A model generated the notes under the pieces. It was given only the letters and a program-made list of their open reading frames with translations, did not search any database and was not told the origin of the DNA. A stretch of DNA of 52,453 nt from positions 1-52,453 of the forward strand of contig NZ_JAIXZS010000050.1 of NCBI RefSeq assembly GCF_027489515.1, written 5' to 3'. The stretch's first letter is position 1, and every line of letters starts with the position of its first letter. Both the position numbers and the translations under genes were made by a program. This document shows positions 45,663 through 52,453 of the stretch, piece after piece. Source of the stretch: Novosphingobium sp. Its GTDB lineage: Bacteria > Pseudomonadota > Alphaproteobacteria > Sphingomonadales > Sphingomonadaceae.

Positions 45663-45750
45663 CCCTCCCCTTCAGGGGAGGGTTGGGGTGGGGCATGTTC
45701 GGTTCTTGGCCAACATGCCCTCCCCCGGCCCCTCCCGCTCGCGGGAGGGG
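45663..45750. repeat. GC-rich three-hairpin intergenic element, copy A
   Basis: Begins 10 bases after the SDR stop (minus strand). Hairpin 1 is CCCTCCCC-TTCA-GGGGAGGG (45663-45682), the middle stem is GGGCATGTT pairing with AACATGCCC, and hairpin 2 is CCCCTCCCGC-TC-GCGGGAGGGG (45729-45750). Nearly identical to copy B at 46575-46664; a looser relative lies at 50690-50779. Confidence 0.85.
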
Positions 45751-45759
45751 CGATTCAGT

Positions 45760-46545
<786 letters not shown>

Positions 46546-46574
46546 GGCAATTCTCTCCTGAAATCAAAGACTAG

Positions 46575-46664
46575 CCCCTCCCCTACAGGGGAGGGGTTGG
46601 GGTGGGGCGTGTTCGGTTCTTGGCCAACACACCCTCCCCCGGCCCCTCCCGCAAGCGGGAGGGG
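46575..46664. repeat. GC-rich three-hairpin intergenic element, copy B
   Basis: Begins six bases after the thiolase stop (minus strand). Hairpin 1 is CCCCTCCCC-TACA-GGGGAGGGG (46575-46596), the middle stem GGGCGTGTT with AACACACCC, and hairpin 2 CCCCTCCCGC-AA-GCGGGAGGGG (46643-46664). Compared with copy A, one A-T pair of the middle stem is a G-C pair here. Confidence 0.85.
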
Positions 46665-46669
46665 AGGGA

Positions 46670-47842
46670 TCACATCATCTCGACAATCGTCACGTTGGCG
46701 ACACCGCCGCCTTCGCACATCGTCTGCAGGCCATACTTGAGGCCGCGCGCCTTCAGCGCATAAAGCAGTGTCGACATCAGCTTGGTGCCCGAAGCGCCAA
46801 GCGGGTGGCCCAGCGCGATCGCGCCGCCGTTCACATTGAGCTTCTCCGGGTCAGCACCGGTGTGCTTCAGCCAGGCCATCGGCACCGAAGCGAACGCCTC
46901 GTTCACTTCGTACAGGTCGATATCGCTGATCTTCATGCCGGCCCGCTGCAGCGCGCGGTCGGTAGCGAAGAGCGGTTCTTCGAGCATGATCACCGGATCG
47001 CCCGCGGTCACCGTCAGGTTGTGGATCCGCGCGAGCGGGGTGAGGCCATGCGCCTTCAGGGCCGCTTCCGAAACGATCAGCGCCGCGCTCGCGCCGTCAC
47101 AGATCTGGCTGGAACTCGCCGCGGTCAGCGAGCCATCGGGCGAAAGCAGCTTGACGCCCGAAATCGATTCCAGGCTCGCATCGAAGCGGATGCCTTCGTC
47201 CACGGTGTGCATCGCGGGGCCGTCCGCCGTCTCGATAGCAATGGGCACGATCTCGTTCGCGAAGGCATTCGCCTGCGTCGCGGCAATCGCCTTGAGGTGG
47301 CTGGAGAGCGCGAACTGATCGAGCTGATCCTTGGTGAAGCCGTGCTTCTTCACGATCATTTCCGCGCCCATGAACTGCGAGAACATGATGCCCGGATATT
47401 TCTCTTCAAGCTGCGGCGACTTGTAGTTGCCCAGCCCCTCTTTCATGTGAAAGATCGCGGTAGAGCCCATCGGCACGCGGGTCATGCTCTCGACGCCCGC
47501 GGCGATCACCATGTCCTGCACGCCCGACATCACCGCCTGCGCGGCAAACTGGATCGCCTGCTGCGAGGAGCCGCACTGGCGGTCAATCGTCACGGCCGGC
47601 ACCGAATCCGGCAGGCGCTTCGCGGCAAGCACGGCATTACGCCCCACCTGCCCCGCCTGCTGCCCGCCCTGCGAGACGCAGCCCATGACGACATCGTCCA
47701 CCGCCGCACCATCGATGCCCGTGCGCTCGACAATGGCATCCAAGGTCGCCGCCGAAAGATCGACCGGATGAACCCCCGCAAGCCGCCCATTCCGCCGCCC
47801 GCCAGCGGTGCGCACTGCATCAACGATATAGGCAACAGCCAT
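46670..47842 (-). CDS. Acetyl-CoA acetyltransferase (thiolase)
   Basis: A 390-residue thiolase that splits 3-ketoacyl-CoA with CoA in beta-oxidation (or condenses acetyl-CoA). The nucleophile Cys is in VTIDRQCGSSQQAI, the His of the triad in NVNGGAIALGHPLGASG and the second Cys in QTMCEGGGVANVTI; DLYEVNEAFASVPMAW is the NEAF motif. It heads the minus-strand run thiolase-SDR-hydratase-TetR and lies divergent from the GH35 gene. A dyad CGTTCG-TTTAAC-TGAACG is 20-37 bases upstream. Confidence 0.93.
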   Translation of the reverse strand: MAVAYIVDAVRTAGGRRNGRLAGVHPVDLSAATLDAIVERTGIDGAAVDDVVMGCVSQGGQQAGQVGRNAVLAAKRLPDSVPAVTIDRQCGSSQQAIQFAAQAVMSGVQDMVIAAGVESMTRVPMGSTAIFHMKEGLGNYKSPQLEEKYPGIMFSQFMGAEMIVKKHGFTKDQLDQFALSSHLKAIAATQANAFANEIVPIAIETADGPAMHTVDEGIRFDASLESISGVKLLSPDGSLTAASSSQICDGASAALIVSEAALKAHGLTPLARIHNLTVTAGDPVIMLEEPLFATDRALQRAGMKISDIDLYEVNEAFASVPMAWLKHTGADPEKLNVNGGAIALGHPLGASGTKLMSTLLYALKARGLKYGLQTMCEGGGVANVTIVEMM

Positions 47843-47861
47843 GGCATTCGACTCCCGTATC

Positions 47862-47879
47862 CGTTCGTTTAACTGAACG
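47862..47879. promoter_or_regulatory. Candidate TetR-type operator upstream of thiolase
   Basis: The 18-base imperfect palindrome CGTTCGTTTAACTGAACG (seven of nine half-site positions pair) lies 20-37 bases before the thiolase start. Position and size suit a TetR operator, and a TetR gene ends this operon. No binding is shown. Confidence 0.4.
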
Positions 47880-47997
47880 ATTAAGGGGTGTCGGGGATGG
47901 GGTCAAGGGATTGGGGTGGAGGAGGTAAAGGACCGCAGCACTTGCCGAAACAGAATATAGGTTCTAATTTCGGAATCGACAAGAATGGGAGACCAAT

Positions 47998-49680
47998 GTG
48001 CGAAACATGATCTGCAGCATGATGCTCGCCATCGCCGCCGCGAGTGCCGTCCCAGATCGAGTTTCGGCCGCGCCCATTCCCGCGATCCGGGAAGGTCAGT
48101 TGCTAGTCGATGGAAAGCCTTATCTGGCCCTCGGCGGCGAGTTGCACAATTCCAGTGCATCCAGCGCGGAATACATGCAGCCGGTTTGGGACAAGCTCCA
48201 GGCCATGCACGTGCGCACGGTGGTCACCACAGCCTCATGGGAGGATACAGAGCCCACCGAAGGCCGGTTCGATTTCACGCTCGTCGACACGCAAATTGCC
48301 GAGGCGAAGCAGCGCGACATGCGCTTGGTCCTGATCTGGTTCGGCGCCTTCAAGAACGCCGCCTCGACTTATGCCCCGTCTTGGGTCCGCAGCGATACGA
48401 GGCGCTTTCCCCGTGCAGTCGCGACTTCCACTCAGAAGGAAGCCTTTACTTACAAGGAGGCGATGCCGAAGCCCGTGCTTTCGGTGTTTTCTCCGGAGTT
48501 GATGAAGGCCGATGCCAAAGCGTTCGCGGCATTGATGCAGCATCTCGCGCAGGTTGACCCAGATCACCGGTTGATCATGGTGCAGGTGAATAACGAGACG
48601 GGTCTGCTGCGCGATAGCCGGGACCGGTCTGCGCTGGCGCAAGCTGCCTGGAACGGCCGCGTACCTGCGCAACTGCTCAAGTTTCTAGCGGCTAACCGCA
48701 AACGGCTGAAGCCAGAGCTCGACGCCGTGTGGAGCCGACAGGGCCGCAAGACGGCCGGCACATGGGCCGAGGTCTTCGGCACGGACTGGCAGGCGGACGA
48801 GATTTTCATTGCCTGGCACTTTGCGCGCTACATGGAGACGCTCGCCGCGGCCGGGAAACGACAGCTGCCGTTGCCGATGTACACCAATGCCTGGCTGGGC
48901 CCTCAGGAAGGCCAGCCGATGGCCGGCCAATACCCCAGCGGCGGCCCCGCGCGGCGCGTTCTCGATATCTGGCAGGCTGCAGCTCCCTCGCTCGATCTGC
49001 TGGCGCCGGATATCTATGTGCCCGATGCCAAGCAGGTTCTGGCGGACTACGATCATGCAGGTAACACCCTGTTCGTGCCTGAGGCGCAGTTTCGCACCGG
49101 CGACATTTTCTGGGCGCTCGGCCAGCACCGCACGATTGGGTATTCCGTGTTCGGCATCGAGGACGGACGGATCGACAGCCAACTTGCGCAGGCGTTCTTT
49201 GCCCTCTCCGGGATGGACGGAGTGATCGCTGAAGCGCAAGCGGAAGGCCGCATTGCGGGCATCCTGCTCGACGATGACAAGCCCTCCGCAATCAAACTGG
49301 GCGGATACACCATCACGGTGCAACAAACGACGATCCTGCTCCGCCAGATGCTGCTCGATGTCGGCCTGCAAGCTCCGCCCCCGCCTCCGCCGTTGCCAAG
49401 CGAGACCGAAGGACCGACTGCGCGGCCCGCGCCAGGCGACAGCCGCGCGTTCGGTCTTGTCATTGCCGAGAAGGATGGCTCGTTTCTGTTGATCGGCAAG
49501 GGGTTCACCGCCGACTTCAGCAACGGCTCCGTACCTGTCGAGGTGGATCGGGCCGAGGAAGGGCGGTTCACTGCTACGGGCTGGAAGGCCGGACGCTCTC
49601 TCAACGGAGACGAGCGGCTCAGCCTCATACCGACGGATCGGGTGGGTATCGTCCGGATCAGATTGCTCTCACCGCGCTGA
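47998..49680 (+). CDS. Secreted GH35 beta-galactosidase-like protein with DUF5597
   Basis: A 560-residue protein starting at GTG 47998, six bases after GGGAG (an ATG at 48007 is possible). Signal peptide to about residue 24 (AIAAASAVPDRVSAA). The GH35 TIM barrel includes YLALGGELHNSSASSAEYM, TTASWEDTEPTEGRFDF, the acid/base Glu in MVQVNNETGLLRDSRD and the probable nucleophile Glu in LFVPEAQF. The C-terminal 130 residues (SRAFGLVIAEKDGSFLLIGKG, VPVEVDRAEEGRF) fit DUF5597, a companion domain of this GH35 subgroup. It should release terminal galactose in the periplasm. It lies alone inside a fatty-acid/CoA catabolic region, and by eye it has less extreme third-position GC than neighbours. Confidence 0.85.
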   Translation: MRNMICSMMLAIAAASAVPDRVSAAPIPAIREGQLLVDGKPYLALGGELHNSSASSAEYMQPVWDKLQAMHVRTVVTTASWEDTEPTEGRFDFTLVDTQIAEAKQRDMRLVLIWFGAFKNAASTYAPSWVRSDTRRFPRAVATSTQKEAFTYKEAMPKPVLSVFSPELMKADAKAFAALMQHLAQVDPDHRLIMVQVNNETGLLRDSRDRSALAQAAWNGRVPAQLLKFLAANRKRLKPELDAVWSRQGRKTAGTWAEVFGTDWQADEIFIAWHFARYMETLAAAGKRQLPLPMYTNAWLGPQEGQPMAGQYPSGGPARRVLDIWQAAAPSLDLLAPDIYVPDAKQVLADYDHAGNTLFVPEAQFRTGDIFWALGQHRTIGYSVFGIEDGRIDSQLAQAFFALSGMDGVIAEAQAEGRIAGILLDDDKPSAIKLGGYTITVQQTTILLRQMLLDVGLQAPPPPPPLPSETEGPTARPAPGDSRAFGLVIAEKDGSFLLIGKGFTADFSNGSVPVEVDRAEEGRFTATGWKAGRSLNGDERLSLIPTDRVGIVRIRLLSPR

Positions 49681-49697
49681 CGCGCGCCGTCAGCCCC

Positions 49698-49846
49698 TCA
49701 CCCCACAAACAGGGCCGCCCGCGCCGCCATCTCGCGCCACACGCCGTGGCCGCCCAGCCCGCCATGCGGCGGCCCAGCCGCTCGGCCAAGAATGTATCGC
49801 CGCCGAACTCGCTGCGCCAGCCCAGCAGACGGCGAGTCAGGTGGTT
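49698..49846 (-). pseudogene. Remnant of an acyl-CoA dehydrogenase 3' end, frameshifted
   Basis: On the minus strand the frame NHLTRRLLGWRSEFGGDTF...ERLGRRMAG continues, after a one-base deletion, as GLGGHGVWREMAAR and stops at 49698. It matches the last 50 residues of the intact gene at 50796 (NHLTRRLMGWRSEFGGDAF...GLGGHGLWREMAAR) closely in DNA as well as protein. Upstream of 49846 the similarity ends abruptly. No start or catalytic core remains. Confidence 0.82.
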
Positions 49847-49951
49847 CGGGGCCTGTCCGGTGGCAGGCGCAGCGCCCCAAGCAGTCCGATGCGGACATAT
49901 CAAAACATGTCGCGACCGCGCGCTAAACCCATCGTAACCACTCCCATGGCA

Positions 49952-49970
49952 GGTCTCCCCTACGGAGACC
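49952..49970 (+). promoter_or_regulatory. Hairpin covering a ribosome binding site
   Basis: GGTCTCC (49952-49958) pairs perfectly with GGAGACC (49964-49970) across a 5-base loop. The GGAG of the second arm is the ribosome binding site of the ATG at 49975, so the site is hidden when the hairpin forms. Confidence 0.55.
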
Positions 49971-49974
49971 GACG

Positions 49975-50667
49975 ATGACGACACTCTACTACAGCCGCGG
50001 CAAGCTCATCTTCAGCGGGGCGTTTCTGCTGATTCTTGCGCCGGTGCTGGGGCTGTTCAGCTTGTTTGCCGGCCCCGTCGGCATGATCATCGGGGTGATC
50101 CTGATCGTGGGCGGGCCGCTCATGTCGATCGGGCGGCTCGGGCGGGTGTTCAGCGATCTCAAGGCGATCGAGTATGACGAGCGGCAGATCCATCTTCATC
50201 CGATCGGCGCATCGCGGCGGCTGAACTGGCGCGAAGTTACCGGGATCGAGGTGCACACGCTGACGCAGTATATCTATGGCTTCATCCCGGTGAGCCGGCA
50301 GCATTCGATCCGCATCACCCATACTGGCGGCGTGCTCGGCAAGGCGAAGATCACCATTCCCTTCAATCTGCTCGCCATGGACAAGGCCACCGTGATCGCG
50401 CGGCTGACGGACATGGAAAAGCTGCGCGGGGGCGACGGGTTTGTCGGCGGCGCGGCGCGCGTCTCCAAGGCGGCGCTCACCCGCGCGATGAACGCCCCGC
50501 GCGAGGAGATTGAATCGGCGAGCGACTTCGATGCCGATGCGGTGATGGCGCGCTATCTGGCGCAGCGCGAGGCGAACCTGAAGGCCGAGGCAGAGGCACA
50601 AGCGCAGACCCCCGCCACGCCGCAAATGCCCCCGCGCGTCGCCGGGTTTGGCCGCAAGCGCGCCTGA
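49975..50667 (+). CDS. Small membrane protein with PH-like domain, unknown function
   Basis: A 230-residue protein. Two hydrophobic segments near the N-terminus (LIFSGAFLLILAPVLGLFSLF and GMIIGVILIVGGPLMSIG) are followed by a region with the strand pattern of bacterial PH (bPH) domains (IEYDERQIHLHPIGASRRLNWREVTGIEV, then HSIRITHTGG). The C-terminal tail is helical and charged, rich in Ala and Gln. I do not recognise a named family. Translation should depend on GGAG at 49964-49967, part of a 7-bp hairpin. It lies between the dehydrogenase remnant and repeat copy C. Confidence 0.7.
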   Translation: MTTLYYSRGKLIFSGAFLLILAPVLGLFSLFAGPVGMIIGVILIVGGPLMSIGRLGRVFSDLKAIEYDERQIHLHPIGASRRLNWREVTGIEVHTLTQYIYGFIPVSRQHSIRITHTGGVLGKAKITIPFNLLAMDKATVIARLTDMEKLRGGDGFVGGAARVSKAALTRAMNAPREEIESASDFDADAVMARYLAQREANLKAEAEAQAQTPATPQMPPRVAGFGRKRA

Positions 50668-50689
50668 ACAAACGTATGCCACTTCTGCC

Positions 50690-50779
50690 CCTCCCCCGTT
50701 CGGGGGAGGCCGGGTGGGGGTGCGCTGTGCTTGTCGGAAAGGCCGAACACCTTCGCCAAACCCCTCCCTCCGGGAGGGG
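50690..50779. repeat. GC-rich hairpin intergenic element, copy C (diverged)
   Basis: Between two convergent genes. Hairpin 1 is CCTCCCCCG-TT-CGGGGGAGG (50690-50709) and hairpin 2 CCCCTCCC-TCC-GGGAGGGG (50761-50779). The outer architecture and spacing match copies A and B, but the central sequence differs. Confidence 0.7.
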
Positions 50780-50795
50780 GGGCAAGCATCGGAGC

Positions 50796-51752
50796 CTAAC
50801 CGACGAGCCGATCCGTCCGCGCCGCCATTTCGCGCCACAGGCCGTGGCCGCCAAGGCCCGCCACGCGGCGGCCCAGCCGTTCTGCCCAGAAGGCATCGCC
50901 GCCGAATTCGCTGCGCCAGCCCATCAGGCGGCGGGTCAGGTGGTTGAGCGCGTATTCGATGGTAAAGCCGATAGCGCCGTGCATGCGATGCGCGATCGGT
51001 ACCGCGCGGTCCACGGCGATCCCCATGCGCAGCTTGGCCGCCGCGATCTCGAAGCTGGCGTGCCCGTAATCGAGCGCCGCCGCGCAGGCCGCGGCTGAGG
51101 CGTCGACGGCAGCGGCTTCCTCGGAAAACTCCGCCATCGCCTGCTGCACGGCCTGAAACTTCGCCAGCGCGCGGCCGAACTGCACGCGGGTGTTCACATG
51201 ATCGATGGCGAGCGTGAACGCCGCCTCCAGCGCGCCCGAGGCCTGCGCGACCCGGGCAAACGCGCCCAGCGCCAGCAGATCGACGTCGCAAGCAGCCGTT
51301 GCCGCCGCCGCGCCGGTAAAGCTCACGGCATCCCACGGCTCACCCGCAGGCGAGAGGCTTTCCTCGAAGCTCAGGGCATCGGCGTGGTAGAGCGAGAGCG
51401 TGCCGCCCTCCACATGCACCACCGCCGCAGCATGACGGCCATAGGGCACGCGGCTGCCGGGCGCGGCGATGGAAATCAGCCCCTCCGGCGCAGCGATCCC
51501 CACCTTCGCCAGCAAGTAATGCGCGATCACCGGCTCGGCTAGCGGCGCGGCGAGCGCGTTGAGGCCCGCCAGCCGCAGCACGGCCAGCACATCGCCCCAG
51601 TCCCCGCCGAAGCCGCCCGCATCCTCGGGCACCAGCAGCGTCGAAAAGCCAGCCTCGGCCACCTGCGGCCAGGCCACATCGAAAGGCTTGCCCGCCAGAT
51701 CGGCGAACAGGCCGGCTGCCATGTCGGTCAGCAAAGTGCGATTGTCGCTCAT
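50796..51752 (-). CDS. Acyl-CoA dehydrogenase-like protein, small subunit
   Basis: A 318-residue acyl-CoA dehydrogenase homologue, shorter than the usual 380-400. The N-terminal helical domain (FSTLLVPEDAGGFGGDWGDVLAVL) and C-terminal bundle (VNTRVQFGRALAKFQAVQQAMAE, RMHGAIGFTIEYALNHLTRRL) are clear, but the middle beta domain is short and the usual catalytic Glu segment is not evident. Such chains in steroid or bile-acid side-chain catabolism pair with a larger subunit to make heteromeric enzymes. It overlaps the upstream gene by TGATG, so an alpha-beta pair is likely. Confidence 0.85.
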   Translation of the reverse strand: MSDNRTLLTDMAAGLFADLAGKPFDVAWPQVAEAGFSTLLVPEDAGGFGGDWGDVLAVLRLAGLNALAAPLAEPVIAHYLLAKVGIAAPEGLISIAAPGSRVPYGRHAAAVVHVEGGTLSLYHADALSFEESLSPAGEPWDAVSFTGAAAATAACDVDLLALGAFARVAQASGALEAAFTLAIDHVNTRVQFGRALAKFQAVQQAMAEFSEEAAAVDASAAACAAALDYGHASFEIAAAKLRMGIAVDRAVPIAHRMHGAIGFTIEYALNHLTRRLMGWRSEFGGDAFWAERLGRRVAGLGGHGLWREMAARTDRLVG

Positions 51753-52453
51753 CAGCGCAGCCCCAATCCCTTGGCAATGATCCCGCGCAGCACTTCCGGC
51801 GTGCCGCCGCGCAGCGAGAAGCTTGGGCTCGCGACGAGGATCCACGTCAGCAGGCGCGAGAGGTCGCTCTTCCCCGCAAGGTCCGCGTTCACCGCCGCTT
51901 GCACCGCGCGCGGCAGCGCCTGTTCGTAGGCATTGCCGAGGTCCTTGACGATGGCCGCCTCGACGACCGGGTCCTCGCCCGCCGCCAGCTTGGCAATGGT
52001 CGACATCGACATCTGCCGCAGCGTCCACATCTCGGCGGTGAGGCGGCCGATCAGCTGCGCGGTCGGCGCATCGGGCTCGGGCCCCATCGCATCGATCAGC
52101 GCTACGAGCAGCATGTGGCTGGAGAGATAGCGCTCCGGCCCCGAGCGTTCGAGCGCGAGTTCGGCGACGACCTGCTTCCAGCCGTTGCCCTCGACGCCGA
52201 CGAGCGCGTCGTGCGGGAGGAGGACGTCCTCGAAGAAGATCTCGTTGAAGTGATGCGTGCCCGTCATGTCGATGATCGGGCGGATGGTGATCCCCGGCGT
52301 ATCGAGGTCGATCATCATCTGCGAAAGGCCAGTGTGGCGCTCGCTGCCTTCCTCGGTGCGCAGCAGGGTGAGCGCGGCGTGGCTCTTGTGCGCGCCGCTG
52401 GTCCACACCTTCTGGCCGTTGATGCGCCAGCCTTCGTTGGTCTTCTTCGCCGA
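51752..52453 (-). CDS. Acyl-CoA dehydrogenase, C-terminal part (gene runs off the window)
   Basis: The frame is open to the right edge, so about 233 residues are seen; the N-terminal domain is outside. The start is therefore unknown. VWTSGAHKSHAALTLLRT and GITIRPIIDMTGTHHFNEIFFEDVLLP belong to the middle beta domain with flavin contacts, and SLRGGTPEVLRGIIAKGLGL is the C-terminal block with a Glu at the place where many family members have their catalytic base. With the smaller, overlapping subunit it may form one enzyme oxidising an acyl-CoA thioester. Confidence 0.88.
   Translation of the reverse strand, partial: SAKKTNEGWRINGQKVWTSGAHKSHAALTLLRTEEGSERHTGLSQMMIDLDTPGITIRPIIDMTGTHHFNEIFFEDVLLPHDALVGVEGNGWKQVVAELALERSGPERYLSSHMLLVALIDAMGPEPDAPTAQLIGRLTAEMWTLRQMSMSTIAKLAAGEDPVVEAAIVKDLGNAYEQALPRAVQAAVNADLAGKSDLSRLLTWILVASPSFSLRGGTPEVLRGIIAKGLGLR

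Noticed and set aside
47843..49974. A mobile element carrying the GH35 gene
   Set aside because: No transposase, integrase, terminal inverted repeats or target-site duplication visible around it.

Overview
The window is high-GC, densely packed bacterial chromosome with many ATGA, TGATG and GTGA gene overlaps. Family content (TamA/TamB, bacterial aspartate/glutamate leucyltransferase, the argS-SPOR-nagZ-scpA-scpB-tatA-tatB-tatC block, Cpa/Tad pilus genes, type II homoserine kinase beside ispH and rnhA, and acyl-CoA catabolic clusters) suggests an alphaproteobacterium, most likely a sphingomonad of Novosphingobium type. Species assignment is inference. I saw no rRNA, tRNA, CRISPR array, transposase or integrase.

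Left part (1-16.7 kb): the 3' end of glnA with a clear terminator; a secreted CHAP-domain protein; an exported double-cupin protein coupled to a methyltransferase; a CHASE4-GGDEF-EAL cyclic-di-GMP protein; an aldehyde dehydrogenase; a LysE-type exporter; the overlapping ate/bpt-tamA-tamB operon (tamA seems to start at a TTG inside bpt); threonine ammonia-lyase; and a VanZ-like membrane protein.

Middle part (16.7-34 kb): a beta-hydroxyacid dehydrogenase/amidohydrolase/GST run on the plus strand meets a secreted glycoside hydrolase on the minus strand. That hydrolase has an in-frame TAG 34 codons before what looks like its real C-terminus, which is followed at once by a long palindrome. Next comes the long minus-strand housekeeping operon argS to tatC (protein export, chromosome condensation, peptidoglycan recycling), a lipoprotein, the plus-strand ispH-thrB-rnhA operon, a YegP-like protein, and an FAD oxidoreductase/lysophospholipase pair.

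Right part (35-52.4 kb): a Cpa/Tad pilus operon cpaA-B-C-D-E-tadB-tadC. The secretion ATPase cpaF/tadA is missing from its usual place; a 28-codon Arg-rich ORF, coupled by ATGA overlaps on both sides, sits there instead. Pilin and minor-pilin genes are also absent. It is followed by a catabolic cluster on the minus strand (FAH-family hydrolase, MarR, TetR, enoyl-CoA hydratase, SDR, thiolase), a GH35/DUF5597 beta-galactosidase-like gene on the plus strand, a frameshifted remnant of an acyl-CoA dehydrogenase 3' end, a small membrane protein whose ribosome binding site lies in a hairpin, and two overlapping acyl-CoA dehydrogenase genes running off the right edge. Three copies of a GC-rich multi-hairpin intergenic element lie in this last section; two are nearly identical, with one compensatory base-pair change.
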